Source: Metapseudomonas resinovorans DSM 21078 (lineage in GTDB: Bacteria; Pseudomonadota; Gammaproteobacteria; Pseudomonadales; Pseudomonadaceae). Taken from it: a stretch of DNA of 64,000 nt. Every line of letters starts with the position of its first letter. Positions within the stretch are counted from its first letter, which is position 1. This document shows, piece by piece, positions 18,461-28,436 of this stretch. The translations under genes and the position numbers were made by a program. The notes beneath the pieces are model-generated. The model searched no databases. It had not been told where the DNA came from and was given only the letters and a program-made list of their open reading frames with translations. The stretch is taken from positions 62,001 to 126,000 of the forward strand of contig NZ_AUIE01000002.1 in NCBI RefSeq assembly GCF_000423545.1, written 5' to 3'.

Positions 18461-21337
18461 CTACTCGCGATAGTCATCCACCGGCACACAGGCGCAGAAC
18501 AGGTTGCGGTCGCCGTAGACGTTGTCCACCCGGTTTACGGTCGGCCAGTACTTGTGGGCACGGGTATGGGCGCTGGGGGCGACGGCTTCTTCGATGCTGT
18601 AGGGACGCTCCCAGTGACCGATCACGTCGGCCAGGGTGTGCGGGGCGCGCTTGAGCGGGTTGTCCTCGGTCGGCCAGTCGCCCGCCTGCACCTTGGCGAT
18701 CTCGGCCCGGATGCTCAGCATCGCCTCGATGAAGCGGTCCAGCTCGTGCCTGTTTTCGCTCTCGGTGGGCTCGACCATCAACGTGCCCGGCACCGGGAAG
18801 CTCATGGTTGGGGCATGGAAGCCGTAGTCCATCAGGCGCTTGGCAACGTCCTCCTCGGAAATGCCGGTTTCCGCTTTGAGCGGTCGCAGGTCAAGGATGC
18901 ATTCGTGGGCCACCCGGCCATTGCGCCCGCTGTAGAGCACCGGGTAAGCATCGCCGAGCTGCTTGGCCAGGTAGTTGGCGCTGAGGATGGCCACTTCGGT
19001 GGCATCGGCCAGTTCCGGCCCCATCATGGCGATGTACATCCAGCTGATCGGCAGGATGCTCGCACTGCCCCAGGGCGCCGCACTGACCGCACCATTCTCC
19101 GGATTCGGCCCCTTCAGCTCGATCACCGGGTGGTTGGCGACGAAGGGCGCCAGGTGCGCCCGTACGCCGATCGGCCCCATGCCCGGCCCGCCACCGCCGT
19201 GGGGAATGCAGAAGGTCTTGTGCAGGTTCATGTGGGAAACGTCGGCACCGATATCTGCCGGTCGCGCCAGGCCCACCTGGGCATTGAGGTTCGCGCCATC
19301 CATGTAGACCTGGCCGCCGTGGCTGTGGATAACCTCGCAGATCTCGCGGATGCCCTCCTCGTACACGCCGTGGGTCGACGGGTAGGTGGCCATCAGGCAG
19401 GACAACTGGCCGCCGGCTTCAGCGGCCTTGCGCTTGAGATCTTCCAGGTCGACGTTGCCGTCCTGGTCGCACTCGACGATCACCACGCGCATGCTCGCCA
19501 TCTGCGCCGACGCCGGGTTGGTGCCATGGGCAGAAGCCGGGATCAGGCAGATATTGCGGTGCCCCTCGCCGCGGCTCTCGTGGTAACGGCGGATGGCGAG
19601 TAGCCCGGCGTACTCACCCTGGGCGCCGGAGTTGGGCTGCATGCAGATGGCGTCGAAACCGGTAATCGCGCAAAGCCAGTCTTCCAGCTCGTCGATCATC
19701 AGCTTGTAGCCCAGGGCCTGTTCGCGGGGGGCGAAAGGGTGCAGGTTGGCGAACTCCGGCCAGGTGATGGGGATCATCTCGCTGGTGGCATTGAGCTTCA
19801 TGGTGCAGGAGCCCAGCGGGATCATCGCCTGGTTCAACGCCAGGTCCTTGTTTTCCAGCTGCTTGAGATAGCGCAGCATCTCGGTTTCGCTGTGGTGGGC
19901 GTTGAACACCGGGTGGCTGAGATAGCCCGTGCTGCGCTGCAGTTCCGCCGGAATGCCCGGGACCAGCACCGACGCGTCCAGCTCGGCAATAGAGAGGCCG
20001 TGGTCGGCGCCGAGGAAGATGCAGAACAGCTGTTCAAGGGTGTCGGCCGTGCAGGTCTCGTCGAGACTGACGCCCAGCTTGCCGCGACCGAGGATGCGCA
20101 GGTTGATGCGCACCGCCTTGGCCGATTCGATGATGGCGGTCTGGCTGCCGCCCACATCCAGGGTGAGCGTATCGAAGTAGTACTGGTTGTCACGCTGGAT
20201 GCCCCGGCGCGCCAGCCCTTCGGCGAGGATGGAGGTAAGCCGGTGGACCCGCTGGGCGATGCGCTTCAGCCCCTCGGGGCCGTGATAGACGGCGTAGCAG
20301 CTGGCGATATTGGCCAGCAGCACCTGGGCCGTGCAGATGTTGGAGTTGGCCTTCTCACGGCGAATGTGCTGCTCGCGGGTCTGCAGCGCCATGCGCAGCG
20401 CGACATTGCCTCGGGCATCCTTGGAAACGCCGATGATCCGTCCCGGCATGGCCCGTTTGAAGTCGTCGCGGGTGGCAAAGAACGCCGCATGGGGTCCGCC
20501 GTAGCCCATGGGCACGCCGAAGCGCTGGGCCGAGCCGAATACCACGTCGGCGCCCAGCTCTCCGGGCGGGGTAAGCAGCAGCAGGCTGAGCAGGTCGGCG
20601 CCGACGCAGGCAAGCGCCTGCTGGCCGTGCAGGTGTTCGATCAGAGGCCGCAGGTCGCGGATTTCGCCATGGGTGTCCGGGTACTGCAGCAATGCGCCGA
20701 ATACCTGGTGTTGCGCCAGGTTATCCACAGGGGCCACCACCAGGTCGAAGCCAAAGGCCTGGGCGCGGGTTTGCACCACCGAGATGGTCTGCGGGTGACA
20801 GTCTTCGTCGACGAAGAACAGGTTGCTCTTCGACTTCGCCACGCGCTTGGCCAGGGCCATGGCTTCGGCGGCGGCGGTGGCCTCGTCCAGCAAGGACGCG
20901 CTGGCGAGATCGAGGCCGGTGAGGTCGATGGTCAGTTGCTGGAAGTTCAGCAACGCCTCCAGCCGCCCCTGGGCGATTTCCGGCTGGTAGGGGGTGTAGG
21001 CGGTGTACCAGCCGGGATTTTCCAACACATTGCGCACGATCACGGTGGGCGTGACCGTACCGTAGTAGCCCATGCCCATCAGGCTGGTCCACAGCTGGTT
21101 CTGCTCCGCGTAGCCACGCAGCTTGGCCAGGGCCTGCTGTTCATCCAGCGCCGGTGGCAGGTCCAGGGGCCGATTCAGGCGAATCGCCGGCGGCACCGTC
21201 TGCACGATCAGCTCGTCACGGCTGGCGAGGCCCAGGGCCTCGAGCATGGCCTGCTGTTCCGCCTCGTCCGGGCCCAGGTGGCGGCGAAGGAAGGCGTCGG
21301 GCTGTTGGAGCTGGGACAGCGAGGGCATCTGGGACAT
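18461..21337 (-). CDS. gcvP: Glycine dehydrogenase (P-protein)
   Basis: A 958-residue homodimeric-type P-protein, full length for the family. It decarboxylates glycine using pyridoxal phosphate and passes the aminomethyl group to lipoyl-GcvH. The PLP lysine is Lys707 in [16 protein letters not shown]; the Gly-rich phosphate-binding loop follows directly. It is the third gene after gcvT and gcvH on the minus strand, but 78 bases separate it from gcvH and hold a strong terminator hairpin, so its expression may be reduced or separately driven. Pseudomonads often carry a second gcv set elsewhere. Confidence 0.97.
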   Translation of the reverse strand: MSQMPSLSQLQQPDAFLRRHLGPDEAEQQAMLEALGLASRDELIVQTVPPAIRLNRPLDLPPALDEQQALAKLRGYAEQNQLWTSLMGMGYYGTVTPTVIVRNVLENPGWYTAYTPYQPEIAQGRLEALLNFQQLTIDLTGLDLASASLLDEATAAAEAMALAKRVAKSKSNLFFVDEDCHPQTISVVQTRAQAFGFDLVVAPVDNLAQHQVFGALLQYPDTHGEIRDLRPLIEHLHGQQALACVGADLLSLLLLTPPGELGADVVFGSAQRFGVPMGYGGPHAAFFATRDDFKRAMPGRIIGVSKDARGNVALRMALQTREQHIRREKANSNICTAQVLLANIASCYAVYHGPEGLKRIAQRVHRLTSILAEGLARRGIQRDNQYYFDTLTLDVGGSQTAIIESAKAVRINLRILGRGKLGVSLDETCTADTLEQLFCIFLGADHGLSIAELDASVLVPGIPAELQRSTGYLSHPVFNAHHSETEMLRYLKQLENKDLALNQAMIPLGSCTMKLNATSEMIPITWPEFANLHPFAPREQALGYKLMIDELEDWLCAITGFDAICMQPNSGAQGEYAGLLAIRRYHESRGEGHRNICLIPASAHGTNPASAQMASMRVVIVECDQDGNVDLEDLKRKAAEAGGQLSCLMATYPSTHGVYEEGIREICEVIHSHGGQVYMDGANLNAQVGLARPADIGADVSHMNLHKTFCIPHGGGGPGMGPIGVRAHLAPFVANHPVIELKGPNPENGAVSAAPWGSASILPISWMYIAMMGPELADATEVAILSANYLAKQLGDAYPVLYSGRNGRVAHECILDLRPLKAETGISEEDVAKRLMDYGFHAPTMSFPVPGTLMVEPTESENRHELDRFIEAMLSIRAEIAKVQAGDWPTEDNPLKRAPHTLADVIGHWERPYSIEEAVAPSAHTRAHKYWPTVNRVDNVYGDRNLFCACVPVDDYRE

Positions 21338-21371
21338 GGGGCAGAACCTCGTTTGGCCTCTTCAGAAAAAC

Positions 21372-21398
21372 AAAAAGCCTCGACTAGCGAGGCTTTTT
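21372..21398. terminator. Bidirectional terminator between gcvH and gcvP
   Basis: AAAAAGCCTCG at 21372-21382 and CGAGGCTTTTT at 21388-21398 form a perfect stem with a 5-base loop. In the gcv direction (minus strand) the hairpin ends in five U, so it should end or attenuate transcripts between gcvH and gcvP. Confidence 0.85.
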
Positions 21399-21415
21399 GA
21401 AGGATAGCGGGAGAA

Positions 21416-21805
21416 TCAGCTATCGGCGTCGGCGGCGGCCTTGTAGGCAGCGGCATCGAGCAGCTTGTCCAGTTCGGCCACGTCGCTCGGCTTGAGCTTG
21501 AAGAACCAGGAACCGTACGGATCGCTGTTGACGCTTTCGGGGGCGTCGCTGACCGACTCGTTCACCGCGATCACTTCACCGCCGATCGGCGCATAGATAT
21601 CAGAGGCGGCCTTCACCGACTCCACCACGCCAGCTTCCTGACCAGCGGCAACGGTCTTGCCGACTTCCGGCAGTTCGACGAAGACCACGTCACCCAGGGC
21701 CTCCTGGGCATGGTCGGAGATACCCACGGTAACGGTGCCATCGGCTTCCAGACGGGCCCACTCGTGGCTGGGGGCGTAACGCAGATCAGCGGGGATGTTG
21801 CTCAT
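21416..21805 (-). CDS. gcvH: Glycine cleavage system H protein
   Basis: A 129-residue lipoyl carrier that shuttles the aminomethyl intermediate between GcvP and GcvT. The lipoylated lysine is Lys65 in [10 protein letters not shown], in the expected hairpin turn. The conserved [12 protein letters not shown] segment precedes it. The gene starts 43 bases after the gcvT stop and belongs to the same operon; a strong terminator lies just downstream before gcvP. Confidence 0.97.
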   Translation of the reverse strand: MSNIPADLRYAPSHEWARLEADGTVTVGISDHAQEALGDVVFVELPEVGKTVAAGQEAGVVESVKAASDIYAPIGGEVIAVNESVSDAPESVNSDPYGSWFFKLKPSDVAELDKLLDAAAYKAAADADS

Positions 21806-21848
21806 GTCGAGTTCCTCAGAGACTGTGGCGGATGGCCCGCCTGCAAAT

Positions 21849-22931
21849 TTAGATCAAGGCTTTGCCATTGCGCACGAAGTTCGGCCGCACAACGCGGACC
21901 GGGAACCATTTGCCGCGAATTTCCACCTCGGCGCGATCACCGGTGGCCATCGGCACGCGCGCCATGGCGATGGATTTGTTCAAGGTCGGGGAGAAGCTGC
22001 CGCTGGTGATCTCGCCCTCGCCCACGCCTTCCACCCGCACCACCTGATGGGCACGCAGCACGCCGCGTTCCTCCAGTACCAGACCGACCAGCTTGCTGGC
22101 CACTCCGGCAGCGCGCTCGGCTTCCAGGGCCTGGCGGCCGATGAAGTCACGGGTTTCGGGCTCCCAGGCAATGGTCCAGGCCATGTTGGACACCAACGGG
22201 GACGCGTCTTCGGTCATGTCCTGGCCGTAGAGGTTCATGCCGGCTTCCAGGCGCAGGGTGTCGCGGGCGCCAAGGCCGATGGGCGCGATACCGGCTCCCA
22301 CCAGCTCGTTGAAGAACCCGGCGGTCTGGTCGGCAGGGAGCATGATTTCCAGGCCGTCTTCGCCGGTGTAGCCGGTGCGGGCGATGAACCAGTCACCGTC
22401 GGGCAGGCCCTGGAAGGGCTTGAGCTCGTGGATCAGCGCGGCACGTTCGGTGCTCAACAGTTCGGCGACCTTGGCACGGGCACTGGGACCCTGGATGGCG
22501 AGTATGGCCAGGTCAGCGCGCTCGGTCAGTTGGACATCGAAACCCTGGCAGCGGGCCTGCATCCAGGCCAGGTCCTTGTCGCGGGTAGCGGCATTGACGA
22601 CCAGGCGGTAGCCGAATTGGGTGAGGTAGACGATCAAGTCGTCGATCACCCCGCCCTGCTCATTGAGCATGGCACTGTACAGGGCCTTGCCGGGCGCCTG
22701 CAGGCGCTCGACATCGTTGGCCAGCAGGTGCTGGAGCCAGGCTTTGGCCTGGGCACCGGAGACATCCACCACGGTCATGTGGGAGACGTCGAAGACACCG
22801 CAGTCGCGCCGCACCTGGTGGTGCTCTTCGACCTGGGAACCGTAGTGCAGCGGCATGTCCCAGCCGCCGAAATCGACCATCTTGGCTCCCAGCGCCAGGT
22901 GCTGGTCGTGCAATGGAGTGCGCTGTCCCAT
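21849..22931 (-). CDS. gcvT: Aminomethyltransferase (T-protein)
   Basis: A 360-residue tetrahydrofolate-dependent aminomethyltransferase that releases ammonia and forms methylene-tetrahydrofolate from aminomethyl-GcvH. Family segments are seen at [45 protein letters not shown] and [14 protein letters not shown]. The start [10 protein letters not shown] is chosen because GAAGGAG lies just upstream; the open frame extends 58 codons further without conservation. First gene of the gcv operon. The 219-bp leader upstream was searched for a glycine riboswitch and none was recognised. Confidence 0.97.
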   Translation of the reverse strand: MGQRTPLHDQHLALGAKMVDFGGWDMPLHYGSQVEEHHQVRRDCGVFDVSHMTVVDVSGAQAKAWLQHLLANDVERLQAPGKALYSAMLNEQGGVIDDLIVYLTQFGYRLVVNAATRDKDLAWMQARCQGFDVQLTERADLAILAIQGPSARAKVAELLSTERAALIHELKPFQGLPDGDWFIARTGYTGEDGLEIMLPADQTAGFFNELVGAGIAPIGLGARDTLRLEAGMNLYGQDMTEDASPLVSNMAWTIAWEPETRDFIGRQALEAERAAGVASKLVGLVLEERGVLRAHQVVRVEGVGEGEITSGSFSPTLNKSIAMARVPMATGDRAEVEIRGKWFPVRVVRPNFVRNGKALI

Positions 22932-23150
22932 GGGTTTCTCCTTCCGGGCTTGGCGAGGATGCGGCAGGCCCTGGGCGCGGAAAATTCCGCTGCCGCAGCA
23001 GGGTAGGCCGCAACGAATGGCGCGCATTGTAGCCGCAAGGTGAGGCACTGGACACTCCAGCCAGCGGTGAGCGAACGGTACCGCCGTGAGTCGGAAAATC
23101 GGCAAGGGACCCTGTTCAGGTCTAGCTTGCGGACGCCTTTGCGCCCGTCG

Positions 23151-24770
23151 TCAGTGGCCGATCCGCCGTGCCGAACGGCGGATCAGGCCGATCACCGGCA
23201 GCAGGCCGACCAGCACCAGGGTCAAGGCAGGCAACGCGGCCCGGGCCCACTCGCCTTCGCTGGTCATCTCGAAGATGCGCACAGCCAGGGTGTCCCAGCC
23301 GAATGGGCGCATCAGCAGGGTGGCGGGCATCTCCTTGAGCACATCGACGAACACCAGCAGGGCAGCACTGAGGGTGCCGGGCAACAACAGGGGCAGGTAG
23401 ACCCGGAAGAACAGCGCCGGGCCGCCGACACCCAGGCTGCGAGAGGCTTCCGGCAGGGACGGGCGGATGCGCGCCAGGCCGTTTTCCAGCGGCCCGTAGG
23501 CTACCGCCATGAAGCGCACCAGGTAGGCCAGCAACAGCGCGCCGAGACTACCCAGCAGCAGCGGCTTGCCGGCACCACCCAGCCAACCGGACAGCGGGAT
23601 CACCAGATGGCTGTCGAGGTAGCTGAAGGCCAGCATGATCGACACGGCCAGCACCGAACCCGGCAGCGCATAGCCGAGATTGGCCAGCCCCACCGCAGCA
23701 CGTACCGGCCGCGTCGGCGCCAAGCGCCGGGCGAAGGCCAGCAGCAGCGCCACACAGACCGTGAGCAGCGCAGCCATGCCGCCGAGGTAGAGGGTGTGCA
23801 GGATCAGCCCGGCATAACGCTCATCGAGGTCGAAACGTCCTCGCTGCCAGAACCAGACCAGCAACTGCAGCATGGGGATGACGAAGGCGCAGGCGAACAC
23901 CAGGGCGCACCATGAGGTGGCCGCCAGGGCCTTGATGCCGTGCAGATGGTAAAGCGCCTTGCCCCGCGGTCGTTCGCTCGCCGGGCGGCTGGCACCACGG
24001 GCACGGCGCTCGCCGTAGAGCACCAGGCAGACGCCCAGCAGCAGCAGGCTGGCCAGTTGCGCCGCACTGGAGAGGCTGAAGAAGCCGTACCAGGTCTTGT
24101 AGATGGCCGTGGTGAAGGTATCGAAGTTGAACACCGCCACGGCACCGAAGTCGGCCAGCGTCTCCATCACGGCCAGGGCCAGGCCAGCTCCAATGGCGGG
24201 CCGCGCCATGGGCAAGGCGACGCGCCAGTAGGCCTGCCAAGGCGACAGTCCGAGCACCCGCGCGGCTTCCATAAGGCCCTTGCCCTGGGCGAGGAAGGCC
24301 GCGCGAGCCAACAAGTAGACGTAGGGATAGAAGACCAGCACCAGCACCAGGATCACCCCACCGGTGGAGCGCACGCGCGGCAGCCGCAGGCCGCTGCCGA
24401 ACCACTCGCGGAGCAGGGTCTGTACCGGGCCGGAGAAGTCGAACAGGCCGATGAAGACGAAGGCCAGCACATAGGCCGGAACGGCGAAGGGCAGCATCAG
24501 CGCCCAGTCCAGCCAGCGCCGGCCGGGGAATTCGCAAAGACTGGTGAGCCAGGCCAGGCTGACGCCGATCACGGTCACCCCCACCGACACACCGGCAACC
24601 AGCATCAGGGTGTTGCCCAGCAGGCGCGGCATCTGGGTTTCCCAGAGGTGGGACCAGATCTCCCCATCCACCTCGCCCCAGGACAGCAGCAATACGCTCA
24701 GGGGCAGAAGAACCAGGACGGCGACGGCAAAGCTGATGGGATACCAGCGACGCTGGGCGGGATGGGCCAC
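23151..24770 (-). CDS. Fe(III) ABC transporter permease (HitB/FbpB type)
   Basis: A 539-residue inner-membrane permease with about 12 hydrophobic segments, made of two homologous halves as in FbpB/SfuB. Each half carries the cytoplasmic EAA loop that contacts the ATPase: EAARVLGLSPWQAYWRVALP and EASRSLGVGGPALFFRVYLP. It takes ferric iron from the periplasmic binding protein encoded just upstream. A stem-loop in the 73-bp gap probably lowers its expression relative to the binding protein. No ATPase gene accompanies the pair in this window, so a subunit encoded elsewhere must energise it. Confidence 0.9.
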   Translation of the reverse strand: MAHPAQRRWYPISFAVAVLVLLPLSVLLLSWGEVDGEIWSHLWETQMPRLLGNTLMLVAGVSVGVTVIGVSLAWLTSLCEFPGRRWLDWALMLPFAVPAYVLAFVFIGLFDFSGPVQTLLREWFGSGLRLPRVRSTGGVILVLVLVFYPYVYLLARAAFLAQGKGLMEAARVLGLSPWQAYWRVALPMARPAIGAGLALAVMETLADFGAVAVFNFDTFTTAIYKTWYGFFSLSSAAQLASLLLLGVCLVLYGERRARGASRPASERPRGKALYHLHGIKALAATSWCALVFACAFVIPMLQLLVWFWQRGRFDLDERYAGLILHTLYLGGMAALLTVCVALLLAFARRLAPTRPVRAAVGLANLGYALPGSVLAVSIMLAFSYLDSHLVIPLSGWLGGAGKPLLLGSLGALLLAYLVRFMAVAYGPLENGLARIRPSLPEASRSLGVGGPALFFRVYLPLLLPGTLSAALLVFVDVLKEMPATLLMRPFGWDTLAVRIFEMTSEGEWARAALPALTLVLVGLLPVIGLIRRSARRIGH

Positions 24771-24795
24771 GCAAACCTCTCGGGGATCAAAACAG

Positions 24796-24820
24796 GACGC
24801 CCCGGGCAGGCCGGGGCGTC
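24796..24820 (-). terminator. Stem-loop between iron-binding protein and permease genes
   Basis: GACGCCCCGG (24796-24805) pairs perfectly with CCGGGGCGTC (24811-24820) over a 5-base loop. In the transcribed (minus) direction the following bases are CTGTTTTG, a weak U tract. It probably protects the upstream binding-protein mRNA or partly terminates, giving more binding protein than permease. Confidence 0.6.
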
Positions 24821-24843
24821 GAGTATAGCGGCACAGCGGCGGA

Positions 24844-25845
24844 TCAGTTCCAGCCGACGCGGTCCATCATCTTGATGGCTTCGGCCTGGCGCTTGCCAGC
24901 CACTTCCACTGGGATGCTGTCGGCTTTGAAGCTGCCCCAGGCAGCCACCTCTGCCGACGGCTTGACCGTTGGATTGGCAGGGAACTCCTGGTTGATGCCG
25001 GCGAACAGGCCTTGCGCCTCATCGGTGGTCATCCACTCCACCAGGGCCTTGGCGGCCTCGGGGTGCGGGGCGTGCTTGGTCAGTCCGATGCCGGACAGGT
25101 TCACGTGTACGCCGCGATCAGCCTGGTTTGGCCAGAAAATCTTCACCCGCAGGTTCGGGTTTTCCTTGTGCAGGCGGCCGTAATAGTAGGTGTTGACGAT
25201 ACCGACGTCGCACTGGCCGGCATCCACGGCCTGAATCACGGCGTTGTCGTCGGCGAAGACGTCGGTGGCCAGGTTGTTCACCCAGCCCTTGAGGATTTCC
25301 TCGGTCTTGGCCGCGCCATGGGTCTCGATCAGGGTGGCGGTCAGCGACTGGTTGTAGACCTTCTTCGCAGTACGCAGGCAGAGACGGCCTTCCCAGTTCT
25401 TGTCAGCCAGCGCCTCGTAGGTGGACAACTCTTCCGGTTTCACCCGCTCGGTGGAGTAGATGATGGTCCGTGCGCGTAGCGACAGGCCGGTCCAGGCATG
25501 GCTGCCGGAGCGGTACTGGGGAGGAATGTTGGCGTCGATCAGAGGCGAGGTGAAGGGCTGCAGGATACCCATCTGCTCGGCTTGCCAGAGGTTGCCGGCG
25601 TCGACGGTAAGCAGCAGGTCGGCCACGCCGTTCTCGCCCTCGGCCTTGATCCGCTGCATCAGCGGGGCTTCCTTGTCGGTGATGAACTTGATCTCCACAC
25701 CGGTCTTGGCGGTGTAGGCATCGAATACCGGCTTGATCAGCTCATCGATCCGCGAGGAATAGACCACCACTTCTTCGGCGGCCTGGGCCGAACTGGCGGC
25801 GGCGGAGAGCGCGAGGAGCGCGAAAAGAGACTTACGTGCCCACAT
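24844..25845 (-). CDS. Periplasmic Fe(III)-binding protein (HitA/FbpA/FutA type)
   Basis: A 333-residue solute-binding protein with a signal peptide of about 22 residues ending SAQA. It belongs to the ferric-ion-binding cluster: mature sequence begins [19 protein letters not shown], and three adjacent tyrosines at 220-222 (NTYYYGR) supply the two iron-ligand tyrosines typical of FbpA-like proteins. It captures free or chelated Fe(III) and delivers it to the permease encoded downstream. A possible Fur site lies just upstream. Confidence 0.92.
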   Translation of the reverse strand: MWARKSLFALLALSAAASSAQAAEEVVVYSSRIDELIKPVFDAYTAKTGVEIKFITDKEAPLMQRIKAEGENGVADLLLTVDAGNLWQAEQMGILQPFTSPLIDANIPPQYRSGSHAWTGLSLRARTIIYSTERVKPEELSTYEALADKNWEGRLCLRTAKKVYNQSLTATLIETHGAAKTEEILKGWVNNLATDVFADDNAVIQAVDAGQCDVGIVNTYYYGRLHKENPNLRVKIFWPNQADRGVHVNLSGIGLTKHAPHPEAAKALVEWMTTDEAQGLFAGINQEFPANPTVKPSAEVAAWGSFKADSIPVEVAGKRQAEAIKMMDRVGWN

Positions 25846-25873
25846 TGCTGGAACCTCTTGATGGCGACAAAGG

Positions 25874-25892
25874 CTGAATGATAGTCAACCTC
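25874..25892 (-). promoter_or_regulatory. Possible Fur box upstream of iron-binding protein gene
   Basis: The minus-strand 19-mer contains GACTATCATT and matches the Fur palindrome consensus at about 11 of 19 positions by my count. It lies about 28 bases upstream of the start codon, where repression by iron-loaded Fur would be expected. The match is marginal. Confidence 0.3.
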
Positions 25893-25955
25893 AGTTGCAA
25901 GCTGAAGGGTGATTTATGTCCGGGTGTGTATCTTTTGCCTGAGGAATCAGAGAAG

Positions 25956-25983
25956 CCTGGGGTGGGAAAGTGCCCACCCCAGG
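25956..25983 (-). terminator. Stem-loop after ubiI-like gene
   Basis: CCTGGGGTGGG (25956-25966) pairs perfectly with CCCACCCCAGG (25973-25983), loop of 6. It begins 2 bases beyond the stop codon of the ubiI-like gene. The trailing tract in that direction is CTTCTCTG, so termination is plausible but not strong. Confidence 0.6.
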
Positions 25984-25984
25984 T

Positions 25985-27205
25985 TCAAGCCCGTGCCAGG
26001 TCCGGCAGGTCACCGGACAGGCCAAGGGCCTGGCGGACGAAAAGCGCCTTGGCCTCAGGCATGCCGTCCACCCATTTCAGGCCGCTGTTGCGCAGCCAGC
26101 GAAGCGGCAGCGGATCGGCCTGGAACAGCCGCTCGAAGCCTTCCATCGCCGCCATCATCGCCAGGTTGTGGGGCATGCGTCGACGTTCGTAGCGGCCCAG
26201 CACGCGCTCATCAGCCAGACGCTCGCCACGGCCGTTGGCGTGCAGCAGGACTTCCGCCAGCACCGCCGCGTCGAGGAAACCGAGGTTGACCCCCTGCCCC
26301 GCCAGCGGGTGGATGGTGTGGGCAGCGTCACCGATCAGCACCAGCCCCTCTTCCACATAGCGCTTGGCATGACGCTGGCGCAGCGGGATGCACAGGCGCG
26401 GGTCGGCGCCGAGCACCTCGCCCAGGCGCCATTCGAAGGCACGGCCGAGTTCGCGACAGAAACCGGCATCGTCCAGTGCCATCAGGCGCTCAGCCTCGGC
26501 GGGGGTCACCGACCAGACAATGGAGCACCAGTGCTCGCCTTCCCGCTCCAGCGGCAGGAACGCCAGCGGGCCGTCGTCGGTGAAGCGCTGCCAGGCGGTG
26601 CGCTGGTGCGGTTCGGCACAACGCACGCTGGTGACGATGGCGTGATGCAGGTAATCCCACTCGCGCGTTGCGCAGCCGGCCAGGCGGCGTACCGCGGAGT
26701 TGGCACCATCGGCGGCCACCACCAGCGGGGCGCGCAGTTCGCGGCCATCCACCAGGGTCAGCAGCCAGTCGTCGCCGGAACGTCGCAGGCGCTCCAGGCG
26801 CGCACCGGGCATCAGGCCGATGCCGCTGTCGTGCAGCGGCTCCATCAGGGCATCCTGGACCACGCGGTTTTCGACGATGTGGCCAAGCACCTCGGCATGC
26901 ACGCTGGCGGCCGAGAAGTGGATCTGCCCAGTGCCGGAACCATCCCAGACATGCATTTCGGAATAAGGGCTGCTGCGCCGCGCCATGACGCCCGGCCAGG
27001 CGCCCAAACGCAGGAGGATGCGCTGACTGGCGGCGGACAGCGCGCTGACCCGCGGCTCGAAAGCCGAACTCGCGTCGAAGGGTTTGACGCTGAGCGGGCT
27101 GCCGTCGATCAGCAGGATGTCCAGGCCGCTGTCTTTCAGCGCCAGGGCCAGGGCACTGCCGACCATGCCGGCGCCAACAATGATCAGATCCGCGCGCAGT
27201 TCCAT
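25985..27205 (-). CDS. ubiI: UbiH/UbiF/VisC family FAD monooxygenase (UbiI-like)
   Basis: A 406-residue flavin hydroxylase of ubiquinone synthesis. The N-terminal Rossmann motif is GAGMVGSALALAL at about 10; the conserved FAD segment GDAAHTIHPLAGQGVNLG lies near 300. By position next to ubiH and pepP it corresponds to the VisC/UbiI gene, the C5 ring hydroxylase, but assignment among UbiH, UbiI and UbiF by eye is uncertain. The start MELRADLIIVGAG was chosen because the Rossmann fold should begin near the N-terminus; an upstream start would add 13 residues. Last gene of the ygfB-pepP-ubiH operon. Confidence 0.85.
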   Translation of the reverse strand: MELRADLIIVGAGMVGSALALALKDSGLDILLIDGSPLSVKPFDASSAFEPRVSALSAASQRILLRLGAWPGVMARRSSPYSEMHVWDGSGTGQIHFSAASVHAEVLGHIVENRVVQDALMEPLHDSGIGLMPGARLERLRRSGDDWLLTLVDGRELRAPLVVAADGANSAVRRLAGCATREWDYLHHAIVTSVRCAEPHQRTAWQRFTDDGPLAFLPLEREGEHWCSIVWSVTPAEAERLMALDDAGFCRELGRAFEWRLGEVLGADPRLCIPLRQRHAKRYVEEGLVLIGDAAHTIHPLAGQGVNLGFLDAAVLAEVLLHANGRGERLADERVLGRYERRRMPHNLAMMAAMEGFERLFQADPLPLRWLRNSGLKWVDGMPEAKALFVRQALGLSGDLPDLARA

Positions 27206-27250
27206 ATCAGGCCTTGAGGCTCCCTGTGTGTACGAATGAGGCACGCCCGA

Positions 27251-28435
27251 TCAGTCCGGGCGGGTGCCCAGGCCCATGGCCTGGCGGGCGAACCAGCGCT
27301 TGGCCGGCGGCAGCAGGTCGAGGCCGAGCAGGCCCAGGTTGCGTCCGGCGGCCAGTAGCGGCTCGGCATTGGAGAAGAGGCGCGTCACCTGGTCGGAGAA
27401 GCCTACCGTGAGGTTCTGGTCGAGGCGCTGGCGCTGCAGGTAACCCTGCAGGGTGGCGATATCACCCAGCGGCTGTTCGCTGGTCAGCAGCGCCTCGGCC
27501 AGGGCTTGGGCGTCGCGCAGGGACAGGTTGTAACCCTGCCCGGCGATGGGGTGCAGGCTGTGGGCAGCATTGCCCAGTACCACCAGGCTGGAGCGCACTT
27601 GTTCCTCGGCTTCCACCAGTTCGAGCGGGTAGAGGTGCCGCGCGCCCACCTGCTGGAAAGCCCCCAAACGGTAGCCGAAGGTCTCTTGCAGCTCGTCGAG
27701 GAAACGCCGCTCATCCAGCCGGGCGAGGCGCTCAGCGCCATCCCCCGGACGGCTCCAGATCAGCGCGCAGCGGTTTTCCGGCAGCGGCAACAAGGCCATC
27801 GGGCCATCATCGGTGAAGCGCTCGAAGGCCTGGCCGCGATGGGCTTCCAGCGGGCTGACGTTGGCGATCAACGCCGTTTGCCGGTAGGGAATACGCCGCA
27901 CGCCGATGCCCAACTGCTCGCGCAGCCCGGAGCGACCACCATCGGCCAGCACCGCAAGGTCACAGTCGAGCTGGGTTTCGTCGTTCAAGGTCAGGCGGTA
28001 GCCACCCTCCAGCGCCTGCATGCCGACCACTTCGGCCGGGCAGTGCCAGGTCACCACCTCCTCGTCCAGGGCCTGCCAGAGGCACTGGCCGAGCCAGGCG
28101 TTCTCCACCACGTAGCCCAGGGCCGGCACGCCTTCTTCAAGGGCAGCCAGGCGCGCGGCACCGAAACGTCCGCGATCGGACACGTGGATTTGCAGGATGG
28201 GCTCGGCGCGCTGGGCGATGGCCTGCCAGAGGCCGAGACGTTCGTAGACCTGCCGGCTGCCGAAAGACAGTGCGGACGACCGAGCATCGTAGCTGGGCTG
28301 GAAGCTGTTACCGGGGGCGAAAGGTTCGATCAGGACGATTTTCCAGCCCCGTGCGCGGGCACCTTCCTGCAGCGCCAGGGCGAGGCTGGCGCCAACCAGG
28401 CCACCGCCGATGATCGCGACTTGGCAGTGATGCAT
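27251..28435 (-). CDS. ubiH: 2-octaprenyl-6-methoxyphenol hydroxylase
   Basis: A 394-residue FAD-dependent aromatic hydroxylase of ubiquinone synthesis (UbiH, C1 hydroxylation). The dinucleotide-binding motif GGGLVGASLALAL starts at about residue 10 and the second FAD motif is GNAAHSLHPIAGQGYNLS, with Asn in place of the more usual Asp as in E. coli UbiH. The ATG is separated from the pepP stop by one base (TGATATG), indicating translational coupling. Its paralogue follows 45 bases downstream. Confidence 0.93.
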   Translation of the reverse strand: MHHCQVAIIGGGLVGASLALALQEGARARGWKIVLIEPFAPGNSFQPSYDARSSALSFGSRQVYERLGLWQAIAQRAEPILQIHVSDRGRFGAARLAALEEGVPALGYVVENAWLGQCLWQALDEEVVTWHCPAEVVGMQALEGGYRLTLNDETQLDCDLAVLADGGRSGLREQLGIGVRRIPYRQTALIANVSPLEAHRGQAFERFTDDGPMALLPLPENRCALIWSRPGDGAERLARLDERRFLDELQETFGYRLGAFQQVGARHLYPLELVEAEEQVRSSLVVLGNAAHSLHPIAGQGYNLSLRDAQALAEALLTSEQPLGDIATLQGYLQRQRLDQNLTVGFSDQVTRLFSNAEPLLAAGRNLGLLGLDLLPPAKRWFARQAMGLGTRPD

Positions 28436-28436
28436 A

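Noticed and set aside
19739-21400. 553-codon frame antisense to gcvP
   Set aside because: gcvP is full length with its PLP lysine, so this is a shadow frame.
22932-23150. Glycine riboswitch upstream of gcvT
   Set aside because: The conserved aptamer core and its tandem arrangement were not found in the leader on the gcvT strand.
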